The notes: generated from the sequence alone by a model not told the origin. Counted from the stretch's first letter, positions 46,099 to 54,706 are shown. The stretch: DNA of 64,000 nt from Methylobacterium sp. CB376 (GCF_029714205.1 NZ_CP121648.1:5343001-5407000); one strand, 5' to 3'. Numbers and translations are program-made.

Positions 46099-46965
46099 TC
46101 AGCTGAAGCGGATGATCTTCTCGGTCGGCGGGAGCCCGTCGAGGTCGGCGAAGGCCGCGCCGAGCGCGAGGTTCTCGCCCTCGAAGGGAGCCGGCTCGGC
46201 CGGGGGCGCCGGCAGGCTCGGCACGAAGGCGATGTCGTCCGAGGCCAGAACCGGGTCCTCCAGGTCGCGGCGGCGCACCGGCGGAGGGGGCGGCGCCGAC
46301 GTCGCGATCATCGCGTCGACGTCGCTCTGGGCGAGTTCGGGCGAGGGCGCCACCGGCTCCGGCGGCGGCGGAGCCGCGTCGGCGTCGCCGCCCCAGATCT
46401 CGATCATTGCGGTGAGCCGCTGCTCCAGGTAGCGCAGCGTGTTGACGATCCGGCTGGTGCGCTGGGCGGTCAGGTCCTGGAACGAGCAGGCGGTGTAGAT
46501 CCGGGTCGCGTTCTGGTCGAGCATGTCGCAGACCCGGCTGTCGGCGCCGCTCTCGCGCAGGGTCCAGGCAACCTCCTGCATCTCCTCGGCCGCGGCGAGG
46601 ATGTCGGAGGTGGCCCGCTCCGTGGTGCGCACGATCGCGTCGAGGGCCTCCGAGGCGGCTTCGAGGCGGCTCTGGTCCTGGTCCGGCGACTGGATCGCCG
46701 TGATCTCGTCCTTGGTGCGGCTGATCGCCTTGACCATCTCGACGAGGTCGAGGCGCATGCGGTCCATCTCCGGCACCTGCCGGTCCGCCGCGATGGTGGA
46801 TTCCAGGCGTCCGATCGCCGCGAGCAGGCGCTCGGTGTCGTCCCCGCGCTGGCGCCGGGCGAACTCGGCCAGGAACCACCGGCCCCGCGCCGTTTCCATC
46901 AGCGCCGACTCGATCACGCCATACTCGTCCGCGCCGGGCGTCGGGAGCGAGGTGAAGCCTGCCAT
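46099..46965 (-). CDS. CheZ-like chemotaxis protein phosphatase
   Basis: A 288-residue protein. The long helical part (about 20-195) carries Ala-Cys-Ser-Phe-Gln-Asp-Leu-Thr-Ala-Gln-Arg at 159-169, equivalent to the CheZ active site (Asp164 and Gln168 matching Asp143 and Gln147 of E. coli). After a Pro/Ala-rich linker the C-terminus (Glu-Lys-Ile-Ile-Arg-Phe-Ser) could be a short CheY-binding tail. No other chemotaxis gene is in the window, so it is an orphan that would dephosphorylate a CheY encoded elsewhere. Confidence 0.8.
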   Translation of the reverse strand: MAGFTSLPTPGADEYGVIESALMETARGRWFLAEFARRQRGDDTERLLAAIGRLESTIAADRQVPEMDRMRLDLVEMVKAISRTKDEITAIQSPDQDQSRLEAASEALDAIVRTTERATSDILAAAEEMQEVAWTLRESGADSRVCDMLDQNATRIYTACSFQDLTAQRTSRIVNTLRYLEQRLTAMIEIWGGDADAAPPPPEPVAPSPELAQSDVDAMIATSAPPPPPVRRRDLEDPVLASDDIAFVPSLPAPPAEPAPFEGENLALGAAFADLDGLPPTEKIIRFS

Positions 46966-47014
46966 GGTGCGTGTCCCGGGACTGTGAGGGCGCCCGATGG
47001 CCCGTTTTCATGGC

Positions 47015-47043
47015 TTGACATCCCCACGTTAACGGCCGCTTAC
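47015..47043 (+). promoter_or_regulatory. Candidate promoter for the MFS gene
   Basis: TTGACA (47015-47020), 17 bp, GCTTAC (47038-47043), about 27 bp before the MFS start. The -35 is perfect, the -10 poor. A TGTCAA at 47055-47060 mirrors the TTGACA and could serve the divergent cheZ-like gene. Confidence 0.35.
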
Positions 47044-47069
47044 GCGACGTCCGTTGTCAACCGGAGGCG

Positions 47070-48350
47070 ATGTCCCTGCTCCCCCTCGCCGCCGGCCCGC
47101 GCCTCGGCCTGCTCTACGCCCTGATCTTCGCGGGGATCGGCGTGGCGATGCCGTTCCTGCCGCTCTGGCTCGCGAGCCTCGGGCTGCCGCCGGAAGTGAT
47201 CGGCGCCCTGGTGGCCCTGCCGATCGCCGTGAAGATCGTCGCCACCGCGCCGCTGGTGGCGCTGATCGACCGGGGCGTCACCGCGCGGGCGCTCCTCGTC
47301 GCGGGCAGCCTCGGGCTCGCCCTCACCTACGCGCTGATGCCCGCGGCGGCGGCGCGGGGCTGGCCCGTCCTCGCCGGGGCGATCGCGCTCAACGCGGTGG
47401 CGGGGGCGCCGCTCGTGCCGGCGCTCGACTACCTCTGCCTCGCGGCGGTGCGGCGCGACCCGCGCCTCGCCTACGCGCGGATCCGGCTCGGGGGCTCCCT
47501 CGGCTTCCTGGCCGCGAGCCTCGCCGGCGGCTGGCTGCTCGGGCTGGTCGGCGAGCGGGCCGGGGTCACGGCCTTCCTGGCCGGCCTCGGCCTCGTCTCG
47601 GCGCTGGGCAGCGCGGCGCTGGCCGCCGGAACCGCGGCGGAGCCGGCGCGCCGGACGCCGCCGGGCTCCGCCCGGCTCCCCCTCGCGCTGCGGCTCGCCA
47701 TGGCGGCGGCCGCGTCGGCCCAGGCGAGCCACGCGGCGGTCTACGCCTTCGGCAGCATCCACTGGACGTCGCTGGGCCTCACTCCGCCCCTCATCGGCGC
47801 CGCCTGGGCGACCGGCGTCGTCGCCGAGATCGCCTTCTTCGTCCTGGTCGGACGCGTCGCGGCCCTGCGCGACGCGCCCTTCCGGCTCCTCGCCCTCGGG
47901 GCAGGGGCGGCGCTCCTGCGCTGGGCCGGGCTCATTGGCCTCTCGGGCCTCTCGGGCCTCTCGGGCCTCTCGGGCCTCTCGGGCCTCTCGGGCCTCTCGG
48001 GCCTCTCGGGCCTCTCGGGCCTCTCGGGCCCGGGCCTGGCGGCCGCCCTGCTGCCCCTCCAGGCGCTGCACGGGCTCACCTTCGGGGCGACCCAGCTCGG
48101 CGCGATGGGGGCGCTGGCGCGGCTCGCCCCGGAGGCGGCCCGCGGCCGGGCGCAGGGGATCTACGCGGCGAGCGCCTCGCTCGCCTCCGCGGCCGCCACC
48201 CTGGCGAGCGGGGCGGCCGTCCGGCAGGGCGGGCCGCTCCTCGCCTTTGCCCTGATGCTCCCGGTCGCCGCCCTCGCGCTCGTCCTCACCGCGGCGGCGG
48301 CCCGGGCCGCGGCGGCGCGGTTTGTCACGCGCGGCGAGCCCAGGCTATAA
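47070..48350 (+). CDS. MFS transporter (HcaT/LacY-like) with a Leu-Ser-Gly repeat
   Basis: A 426-residue permease with twelve helices. The N-terminus (Leu-Gly-Leu-Leu-Tyr-Ala-Leu-Ile-Phe-Ala-Gly-Ile-Gly-Val-Ala-Met-Pro-Phe-Leu-Pro) matches 3-phenylpropionate-transporter-type MFS proteins. A remarkable insert lies between helices in the second half: ten identical Leu-Ser-Gly units from ten exact 9-bp DNA repeats (47939-48028). A hydrophobic Leu-Ser-Gly run this long could lengthen a helix or a loop; the copy number probably varies by slippage without breaking the frame. Substrate unknown. Confidence 0.85.
   Translation: MSLLPLAAGPRLGLLYALIFAGIGVAMPFLPLWLASLGLPPEVIGALVALPIAVKIVATAPLVALIDRGVTARALLVAGSLGLALTYALMPAAAARGWPVLAGAIALNAVAGAPLVPALDYLCLAAVRRDPRLAYARIRLGGSLGFLAASLAGGWLLGLVGERAGVTAFLAGLGLVSALGSAALAAGTAAEPARRTPPGSARLPLALRLAMAAAASAQASHAAVYAFGSIHWTSLGLTPPLIGAAWATGVVAEIAFFVLVGRVAALRDAPFRLLALGAGAALLRWAGLIGLSGLSGLSGLSGLSGLSGLSGLSGLSGLSGPGLAAALLPLQALHGLTFGATQLGAMGALARLAPEAARGRAQGIYAASASLASAAATLASGAAVRQGGPLLAFALMLPVAALALVLTAAAARAAAARFVTRGEPRL
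47939..48028. repeat. 9-bp perfect tandem repeat, ten units
   Basis: CCTCTCGGG repeated ten times without a mismatch, in frame, within the MFS gene, encoding Leu-Ser-Gly ten times. The lack of any silent change implies recent expansion or ongoing homogenisation. Confidence 0.97.
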
Positions 48351-48391
48351 GGCCGCCCGAGGGGATGTCGAGCAACCAGGAGGCCGGGCCC

Positions 48392-49549
48392 GTGTCGACC
48401 GAGGCCAGCGCGCACCTGACCGTGGCCGGCGCCACCCTCCTGCGCTTCCGCGACGGCGTCCAGGCGCGGCTCACCGGGTCCTGGACCGCCGACCAGGCGC
48501 CCGCCGTCGAGGCCGCCGCCGCCGCGATCGCGGCGCCGGGCGAGCCGGGGCCGCGCGTGCAGGTCGATCTCTCCGGGCTGGTCCGGCTCGACACGCTCGG
48601 GGCCTTCGTGCTGGAGCGCACCCGCAGCGAGATCGAGGCGGCGGGCCGCGCCGTCGACTACGCGGGCGCCCGGCCCGAGCACCGCATCCTGCTTCGCGAG
48701 GTCGCCTATCGGCGGGACACCCCCCCTCCCCCGCGCCGCCGCCGCCTCGGCCTCCTCGACGGGCTCGAGGCGCTCGGGGCCGGCCTGCGCCGGCTCGGGG
48801 CGGAGGGCCTGTCCTGGCTCGGCTTCCTCGGGGAGGTGGTGGCGGCCTGCCTGCGGGTCCTGGCCCGGCCGCGCCGCTTCCGCGCCGCCTCCTTCGTCAA
48901 CCAGATGGAGCAGATCGCCTATCGGGGCACGCCGATCATCATGCTGATCGCCTTCCTGGTCGGCTGCATCGTCACCCAGCAGGGCATCATCCAGCTGCAG
49001 CGCTTCGGGGCGCAGTCCTTCGTCGTCAACATGATCGGCATCCTCACGCTGCGCGAGCTCGGGGTGCTGCTCACCGCCATCATGGTGGCGGGCCGCTCGG
49101 GCTCGGCCTTCACGGCCGAGATCGGCTCGATGCGGATGCGCGAGGAGGTCGACGCCCTGCGGGTGATGGGCCTCGACCCGATCGAGATCCTGATCGTGCC
49201 GCGCATCCTCGCCCTGATGCTGGCCCTGCCGATGCTCGGCTTCCTCGCCGACGTCGCGGCCCTGCTCGGCGGGGCCCTGACCTCGATGGCCTACGGCAAC
49301 CTGTCCTTCGACGCCTTCCTGGCGCGGCTGCAGGCAGTGATCTCGGTCCGGCACGGCCTCGTGGGCATGCTGAAGGCCCCCTTCATGGCCCTGATCATCG
49401 GCATCATCGCGACGAGCGAAGGCTTCCGCGTCGAGGGCTCGGCGGAATCGCTCGGCCGCCACGTCACCGCCTCAGTCGTCAAGTCAATCTTCATGGTCAT
49501 CGTGCTCGATGGCGTCTTCGCCATCTTCTTCGCGGCCATCGACCTGTAG
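48392..49549 (+). CDS. mlaE: MlaE-family permease with N-terminal STAS (MlaB-like) domain
   Basis: A 385-residue inner-membrane protein. Residues 1-100 form a STAS domain like MlaB (Val-Gln-Val-Asp-Leu-Ser-Gly-Leu-Val-Arg-Leu-Asp-Thr-Leu-Gly). The rest is an MlaE permease with Ala-Phe-Leu-Val-Gly-Cys-Ile-Val-Thr-Gln-Gln-Gly, Arg-Glu-Leu-Gly-Val-Leu-Leu-Thr-Ala-Ile-Met-Val-Ala-Gly-Arg-Ser-Gly-Ser-Ala, and Gly-Ser-Met-Arg-Met. It works with the ATPase and MCE protein encoded next in phospholipid transport between membranes. GTG at 48392 follows AGGAGG; ATG at 48365 is an alternative. Confidence 0.9.
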   Translation: MSTEASAHLTVAGATLLRFRDGVQARLTGSWTADQAPAVEAAAAAIAAPGEPGPRVQVDLSGLVRLDTLGAFVLERTRSEIEAAGRAVDYAGARPEHRILLREVAYRRDTPPPPRRRRLGLLDGLEALGAGLRRLGAEGLSWLGFLGEVVAACLRVLARPRRFRAASFVNQMEQIAYRGTPIIMLIAFLVGCIVTQQGIIQLQRFGAQSFVVNMIGILTLRELGVLLTAIMVAGRSGSAFTAEIGSMRMREEVDALRVMGLDPIEILIVPRILALMLALPMLGFLADVAALLGGALTSMAYGNLSFDAFLARLQAVISVRHGLVGMLKAPFMALIIGIIATSEGFRVEGSAESLGRHVTASVVKSIFMVIVLDGVFAIFFAAIDL

Positions 49550-49560
49550 AAGCGGCTCCC

Positions 49561-50376
49561 GTGCAGGCTCACGCCCAACCCCTTGCCTCCCCGGGAGGCG
49601 ACGCGGTGATCCGCGTGCGCGACCTCGTGGTCGGCTTCGGCGAGCGGACGGTCCTGAAGGGCCTGAACCTCGACATCCGCCGGGGCGAGATCCTGGGCTT
49701 CGTCGGCCCCTCCGGCCAGGGCAAGTCCGTCCTGACCCGGACCCTGCTCGGCCTCGTGCCGAAGCGCTCGGGCACGATCGAGGTCTTCGGGGAGGATGTC
49801 GACCGCCTCTCCCCGGCCCGGCGGCGCCTGATCGAGCGCCGCTGGGGCGTGCTGTTCCAGCAGGGCGCCCTGTTCTCCGCCCTCACCGTCAAGCAGAACA
49901 TCCAGGTGCCGATGCGCGAGCACCTGACCCTGTCCGAGCGCCTGCTCGACGAGTTCGCGCGGCTCAAGATCGAGCTCGTCGGCCTCAAGCCGGACGCGGC
50001 CGACAAGCTGCCCTCCGAACTCTCGGGCGGCATGATCAAGCGCGCGGCCCTCGCCCGGGCGCTGGCCCTCGACCCGGAGGTGCTCTTCCTCGACGAGCCG
50101 ACCTCGGGCCTCGACCCGATCGGCGCGGGCGAGTTCGACGACCTCGTCGCCACCCTGCAGCGCACGCTCGGCCTGACCGTGTTCATGGTCACGCACGACC
50201 TCGACAGCCTCTACACCGCCTGCGACCGCATCGCGGCGCTCGGCGACGGCCAGATCATCGCGGCGGGCCCGATCGAGGAGATGCTCGCCTCGGACCACCC
50301 CTGGCTGCGCTCCTACTTCCACGGCAAGCGCGCGCGGGCGATCGTGCCCGGCGAGCCCCGCGCGGCGGCGCGATGA
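49561..50376 (+). CDS. mlaF: MlaF-type ABC transporter ATP-binding protein
   Basis: A 271-residue ABC ATPase. Walker A is Gly-Pro-Ser-Gly-Gln-Gly-Lys-Ser, the signature Leu-Ser-Gly-Gly-Met-Ile-Lys-Arg-Ala, Walker B Val-Leu-Phe-Leu-Asp-Glu-Pro-Thr-Ser-Gly-Leu-Asp-Pro, and H-loop Val-Thr-His-Asp. The Met in the signature and Gln in Walker A match the MlaF/Ttg2A group rather than generic importers. It starts at GTG 11 bp after the permease stop. GTG at 49606 is an alternative start. Confidence 0.93.
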   Translation: MQAHAQPLASPGGDAVIRVRDLVVGFGERTVLKGLNLDIRRGEILGFVGPSGQGKSVLTRTLLGLVPKRSGTIEVFGEDVDRLSPARRRLIERRWGVLFQQGALFSALTVKQNIQVPMREHLTLSERLLDEFARLKIELVGLKPDAADKLPSELSGGMIKRAALARALALDPEVLFLDEPTSGLDPIGAGEFDDLVATLQRTLGLTVFMVTHDLDSLYTACDRIAALGDGQIIAAGPIEEMLASDHPWLRSYFHGKRARAIVPGEPRAAAR

Positions 50377-50427
50377 CGCGATCCCGCGCGGCGGCGCCCC
50401 CCAGCTCCTCCGGAGGACCCTGACGGC

Positions 50428-51507
50428 ATGGAAACCCGCGCCAACAACGTCCTGATCGGGACCTTCACCCTCGCGGTGATCGCCGCCGGCTTCCTGTTCG
50501 CGTTCTGGATGCGCGGCCCCGTCTCGAACGACGGCCGCATGCCCCTGCGCATCGTGTTCTCGGGCGGCGTCGGCGGGCTCGCCAAGGGCTCGGTCGTCAC
50601 CTTCAACGGCATCCGGGTCGGCGAGGCGACGGAGGTCGAGCTGCTGCCGCAGGACCCGCGGCGGGTGATGGCCCTGGTCGAGGTCGAGCGCAGCACGCCC
50701 CTGCGCGCCGACACCCGGGCGCGCCTCGACATGACGATGCTGACCGGCGTCGCCTCGATCGCCCTCGTGGGCGGCAGCGCCGATGCCCCGCCCCTGAAGG
50801 CGCCGGAGGGCGACCGGATGGCGACCATCTTCGCCGATTCGTCGGACATCCAGGACCTGATGCAGAGCGCGCGCACCATCGCGCAGCGCGCGGACGACAT
50901 GCTGCAGCGCCTCGACCGGGTGGTGGCGGGCAACGAGGGGGCGATCAACCGCACCCTCGCCAATGTCGAGCAATTCTCGAAGGCGCTGAACGACAGCGCC
51001 CCCGCCCTCGACGCCCTGGTCAAGGCCGTGGACGGCCGCAAGCTCGGCAGCCTGATCGACAATGCGGACCGCTTCTCGGCCGCCCTCGCGGCGGCGGCGC
51101 CCGACATCCAGGACGGGCTGCACGACGCGCGCCTCCTGGCCGCCAAGCTCAACGCCTCCGCCGACCGCGTCGACGCGGTGCTCAAGGGGGCCGAGGGCTT
51201 CCTCGGCTCGGCCTCCGGCGAGGCCGGCAAGAGCACCTTCGGCGAGATCCGCGAGGCGGCGATCTCGATCCGCGAGGCGGGCCGGGCCTTCCGGACCATG
51301 TCGGAGAACCTCGACAAGCGCACCGCGACCATCACGACGAGCTTCGGCCGCCTGAGCGGGGCGGGCCGGCGCGAGGTCCAGAACCTGTCCACCGAGGGCC
51401 AGCGCACCCTCAACAGCCTCAACAGCGCCGCCCGCACCATCGAGCGCGACCCCTCGCAGGTGATCTTCGGCGGCAAGCCGTCGTTGCCCGAATACAACGG
51501 TCGCTGA
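50428..51507 (+). CDS. mlaD: MlaD-type MCE-domain protein
   Basis: A 359-residue protein with one N-terminal transmembrane helix (about 8-28) and a single MCE domain (about 38-115; Gly-Leu-Ala-Lys-Gly-Ser-Val-Val-Thr-Phe-Asn-Gly-Ile-Arg-Val-Gly). A long predicted coiled region of about 230 residues follows, much longer than in E. coli MlaD (183 residues), so it may bridge more of the periplasm. MCE hexamers carry phospholipid. It is the third gene of the mla-type operon. Confidence 0.92.
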   Translation: METRANNVLIGTFTLAVIAAGFLFAFWMRGPVSNDGRMPLRIVFSGGVGGLAKGSVVTFNGIRVGEATEVELLPQDPRRVMALVEVERSTPLRADTRARLDMTMLTGVASIALVGGSADAPPLKAPEGDRMATIFADSSDIQDLMQSARTIAQRADDMLQRLDRVVAGNEGAINRTLANVEQFSKALNDSAPALDALVKAVDGRKLGSLIDNADRFSAALAAAAPDIQDGLHDARLLAAKLNASADRVDAVLKGAEGFLGSASGEAGKSTFGEIREAAISIREAGRAFRTMSENLDKRTATITTSFGRLSGAGRREVQNLSTEGQRTLNSLNSAARTIERDPSQVIFGGKPSLPEYNGR

Positions 51508-51629
51508 CCGAGTGACCGGGCACGGCGGGTGCCCATGTGCGCTGCGGCACCACCGGGGCCCGGGCGTCGATGTCCGGTCAAGGTTTCCGGCCTATATCGG
51601 TGCGACGAACAGCCAGCCCATCCGTGCTC

Positions 51630-52226
51630 ATGCCGCCTGTGTTCCTCCGGATCCCGCACGTCCCGACCGCGAGCGCCCTCGCCCTGGCGCTGGTGCTCGG
51701 CGGCTGCGGGGGTACGGTGCCCACGACCTTCGATCTCACGGCCCTGCCGGGCGCGGCCCGCGCGGGCAGCGCCCGCCGGAGCCTGATCGTGGCGGAGCCG
51801 GTCGGCCTGCAGCCCTTCGAGGCGGACCGCATCATCGTGCGCGAGCCGGGCGGCTCGCTCTCCTTCCTGGGCGGCGGGCAATGGGTGGACCGGCTGCCGC
51901 GCCTGATCCAGGCCCGGCTGATCCAGAGCCTGGAGAACGCCAGGAGCCTGCGCGCGGTGAGCCGGCCGGGAGACAAGATCGCCGCCGACACCCTGCTGGT
52001 GACCGAGATCCGCGCCTTCGACATCGCGGCCGGGAGCCGGGAGGCGGTGGTGGACCTGTCGGCCAAGCTGGTGTCGGAGGCGACCGGGAGCGTGGTCGCC
52101 GCGCGGGTCTTCGCGGCGCGGGTCCCGGTGGCGGACCTGAGCCCGGGCGCCTCCGCGAACGGCCTCGACCGCGCCCTCTCCCTCGTGCTCGCGGACGTGG
52201 TGCGCTGGGTCGGGGCCGGCGGCTGA
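51630..52226 (+). CDS. ABC-type transport auxiliary lipoprotein (PqiC-like)
   Basis: A 198-residue lipoprotein: Leu-Val-Leu-Gly-Gly-Cys closes the signal at about residue 26. The mature part fits the PqiC/YmbA family (Thr-Phe-Asp-Leu-Thr early, Ile-Val-Ala-Glu-Pro, and Ile-Gln-Ala-Arg-Leu-Ile-Gln-Ser-Leu-Glu-Asn). Such lipoproteins dock MCE systems at the outer membrane. It closes the mlaE-F-D operon, replacing the usual mlaC. The ATG is placed just before the signal peptide; a longer start at 51537 is less likely. Confidence 0.85.
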   Translation: MPPVFLRIPHVPTASALALALVLGGCGGTVPTTFDLTALPGAARAGSARRSLIVAEPVGLQPFEADRIIVREPGGSLSFLGGGQWVDRLPRLIQARLIQSLENARSLRAVSRPGDKIAADTLLVTEIRAFDIAAGSREAVVDLSAKLVSEATGSVVAARVFAARVPVADLSPGASANGLDRALSLVLADVVRWVGAGG

Positions 52227-52256
52227 TCGGCCGCATCCCGCGCCCGCGCCGCGAAG

Positions 52257-52313
52257 ACCCGCGCGGCGCCTGAGCGAGCCCGACCCGCATGGCGACGCAA
52301 TCCGTCGGATGTC
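52257..52313. repeat. Dispersed tail-to-tail junction repeat, copy C
   Basis: Shares the blocks CCCGCGCGGCGCCTGAGCGA and, with a few changes, ATGGCGACGCAATCCGTCGG with copy B (29535-29612), but lacks the leading hairpin and a short middle part. It lies between the converging lipoprotein and TadG-like genes. Confidence 0.7.
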
Positions 52314-52316
52314 GGA

Positions 52317-53639
52317 TCACTGCACGAGCTTGACGGTGCGCTTCAGGGTATTGCCGACGCCGTCCGGGACCGGGATGTCGCTCGACCCGTAATTCGAGTT
52401 GAGATAGAGGCTCGGCCCGTCGAAGAACTCGACCTGCCGCGCCACGATGATCGTGTAGGCCGAGCGGTCGGCCACCGGATTGTTCGCGTCGACGATGAGC
52501 CGACCGGCCGGCAAGTAGATCGTGCCGAGCAGGTTGCGGGCGTTGTTGCTGATGATGCGGTACTGGCGCATCGGGGGCGAGCCCGGCGGCGGCGGCGGCG
52601 GCGGCAGCTTGGTGTCGGACTGGACGGCGACCGGCGCGCTGACCGAGCGGTTCTCGAAGAACAGCAGCCCGGCCATCGGGCCGTCCTTCGGCGCCGTCAG
52701 GTCGATGCTGCTCTTGACGTCGAACAGCACCCCGCCCGCGTCGCCCGTGAAGTAGAAGCCGACGTTCTGCCCGGTGATCACGCCGTTCTTGTCGACGACC
52801 AGCGGACCGTCGTTGATCACGTAGATGCCGGCCGCGAAGGTCACCACGGCGCCGTTGGTGATCTTGAGGCCCCCGCAATAGACGCCGGGCATCAGCAGGG
52901 CCGTCGGGGTCCTGGTGCCGTCGATGAGGGTCTGGGTGGTGGAGTAGCAGGGCGGGATCGCGGGGCCGGCGCGGCTCGCCAGGGGGTCGGTGCGCGGCGG
53001 GCAGCCGCTCTGGGTGACCCCGCGGATCGTGGCGCGGCCGAGGGCGATGCCCCCGACCGAGCAGATCAGCGCGGCGTCCACGAAGGCCCCGTCCTCGATG
53101 TGGATGCCGGCCCGGTCCGCCGAGGCGCCGAACAGGCCGCAGCTCGTCGCCACGACGTTGGCGTTCTTGTGCAGGTGCATCGCGTCCGGGCGGGCCTCGT
53201 CGAGGGTCAGGAGGCAGACCCGGGTCGAGCCCGACGATTCGGCCGTGGCGCTCGCGCCGATCTCCATCGAGGGCAGGGTCAGGAGCCGTCCGAACAGGCT
53301 CTGCACCGTCTCGTTGATCGCCACCGTGACCGAGGTGCCGCGGCCGACCACCGCGGCGCTGACGCGCGTGATGCCCGGATCCGTGGCGCGGGCGGAGTCG
53401 AAGGCGAGGCGCCTGGCCATCGCCTCGACGGAGACGTCGGAGCCCGCCACGCTGAGCTCGCCGGCCGCGCCGAGGGCCGCGACGTCGACCGCCTTCTGCA
53501 GCTCCGCCCGCCGCTTGTGGATGCGGGCGTACTCGACCGCGGCGCCGCTCCCGGCCACGAGCAGCGGCAGGCTGAGACCGATGATCAGCGCAACCGCCCC
53601 CGTCCGGTCAGCGAGAAAGCGCCTGATCGCTCTCATCAT
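52317..53639 (-). CDS. TadG-like pilus-assembly/Tad-domain protein
   Basis: A 440-residue protein with a short cytosolic start (Arg-Phe-Leu-Ala-Asp-Arg-Thr-Gly-Ala-Val-Ala) and one helix at about 15-36, then Val-Glu-Tyr-Ala-Arg-Ile-His-Lys-Arg-Arg-Ala-Glu-Leu-Gln-Lys-Ala-Val-Asp: the Tad/TadE-G opening. The large outer part (from about 140) has four or more cysteines and runs such as Gly-Ala-Val-Val-Thr-Phe-Ala-Ala-Gly-Ile-Tyr-Val-Ile-Asn-Asp, suggesting a beta-helix-like fold, and a seven-proline stretch. No tad pilus operon is near. Confidence 0.8.
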   Translation of the reverse strand: MMRAIRRFLADRTGAVALIIGLSLPLLVAGSGAAVEYARIHKRRAELQKAVDVAALGAAGELSVAGSDVSVEAMARRLAFDSARATDPGITRVSAAVVGRGTSVTVAINETVQSLFGRLLTLPSMEIGASATAESSGSTRVCLLTLDEARPDAMHLHKNANVVATSCGLFGASADRAGIHIEDGAFVDAALICSVGGIALGRATIRGVTQSGCPPRTDPLASRAGPAIPPCYSTTQTLIDGTRTPTALLMPGVYCGGLKITNGAVVTFAAGIYVINDGPLVVDKNGVITGQNVGFYFTGDAGGVLFDVKSSIDLTAPKDGPMAGLLFFENRSVSAPVAVQSDTKLPPPPPPPGSPPMRQYRIISNNARNLLGTIYLPAGRLIVDANNPVADRSAYTIIVARQVEFFDGPSLYLNSNYGSSDIPVPDGVGNTLKRTVKLVQ

Positions 53640-53969
53640 CCGTTGAACCCCCTCCCCGATCAGGTTTGCGAGGGGGCCGTGAAGATTCCATTACTAAACC
53701 GGGGCGGCATCCCCGCCGGATTGACTGTCCACGACGAGGAAGATGTGGGCGAAGATGTCAAAATCCAAGTTGCGCGACTGCCGTACCGTTGCGCGCCCGA
53801 CATCTCGGCGGCGGGCCAGGGGCGCAGCGGCAGGTTGCAGATGTCGCGGGCCTCCGCTTGCACCCGCGCGGGAGGTCGCGCCCGCCGGACCGGGCCGGAA
53901 GGCCGCCGCGCCCCGGATGACCGCGCGCCCGCCCGCGCGGGCGAGGCCGTCCTCGCGGGGCGCCCGCCC
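53640..53969. other. Intergenic stretch without a gene
   Basis: About 330 bp between the tadG-like start and the end of the cupin regulator gene. It contains an AT-richer part (53680-53770) that could hold the tadG-like promoter. No reading frame with coding character was seen. Confidence 0.5.
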
Positions 53970-54620
53970 CTACTCCATCACGGCGGCCTTCATGATCACC
54001 ACCATCGTGGCCCGCCCGGGCCGGTCGCCGACGCAGCGCACCGTGTGCGGCCGGTCGCAGCGGTAGCGCAGCGTCTCTCCGGCCTTGGCCCGCTGCAGGC
54101 TCCCCGCCACGTCGACCTCGAACTCGCCCTCCAGCACCGAGAGGCACTCGACCGAGCCGCGCTGGTGGGCGTCCGAATCGAGCTCCCCGCCCGGCTCCGC
54201 GGTGAGGTCGTACCATTGCAGCCATTCCACCGTCTTGATCCAGCCGGTGATGGCGAGCCGCACCTTGCCGTCCTCCGAGACCAGGATCGGCGTGTCGGCC
54301 CGGGACGACTTCTCGATGAACGGTTCCTCGTCCCCCGTCGCCAGCACCCGCTCGATCGAGACGTCGAGCGCCTGGCTGAGGCGCCAGATCGTGGCCAGGG
54401 TCGGGTTGGTCTCGTTGCGCTCGATCTGGCTGATGATCGACTTCGCGACGCCCGACTGTTCGGCGAGTTCGGACAGCGACAGATTGTAGGCCTTGCGCAG
54501 GCGCTGGATCGTCTTGCCGAGCTGCCCCGAAAGGACCTGGGCGCCCGTCATCAGGTCCTTGGCCCGCTCTCGTCCCCGCTCGACGCCCATCGCCCGCTCA
54601 CGCCCGCCGTCGTTCCGCAT
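53970..54620 (-). CDS. XRE-type regulator with C-terminal cupin domain
   Basis: A 216-residue regulator: helix-turn-helix of the XRE type (about 30-85; Leu-Arg-Lys-Ala-Tyr-Asn-Leu-Ser-Leu-Ser-Glu-Leu-Ala-Glu-Gln-Ser-Gly-Val) and a cupin domain (about 130-205; Gly-Ser-Val-Glu-Cys-Leu-Ser-Val-Leu-Glu-Gly-Glu, Arg-Pro-His-Thr-Val-Arg-Cys). This build is that of PuuR/SutR-like regulators of amine or sulfur metabolism. It lies just downstream of thiD on the same strand but is not clearly linked to it. Shorter starts at 54590 and 54551 are possible. Confidence 0.85.
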   Translation of the reverse strand: MRNDGGRERAMGVERGRERAKDLMTGAQVLSGQLGKTIQRLRKAYNLSLSELAEQSGVAKSIISQIERNETNPTLATIWRLSQALDVSIERVLATGDEEPFIEKSSRADTPILVSEDGKVRLAITGWIKTVEWLQWYDLTAEPGGELDSDAHQRGSVECLSVLEGEFEVDVAGSLQRAKAGETLRYRCDRPHTVRCVGDRPGRATMVVIMKAAVME

Positions 54621-54706
54621 TCCGAACGACCGTACGCTCCATCAAACGCAATCGCGGCGCAAGGGCAAGGGGCCAAGGGGGCCGGCGCCGAGGTTTTCGG
54701 GGATCC

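Noticed and set aside
47741..48079. Minus-strand frame with Pro-Glu-Arg repeats opposite the Leu-Ser-Gly array
   Set aside because: The repeat is simply the complement of the MFS microsatellite; no start context or homology supports a protein.
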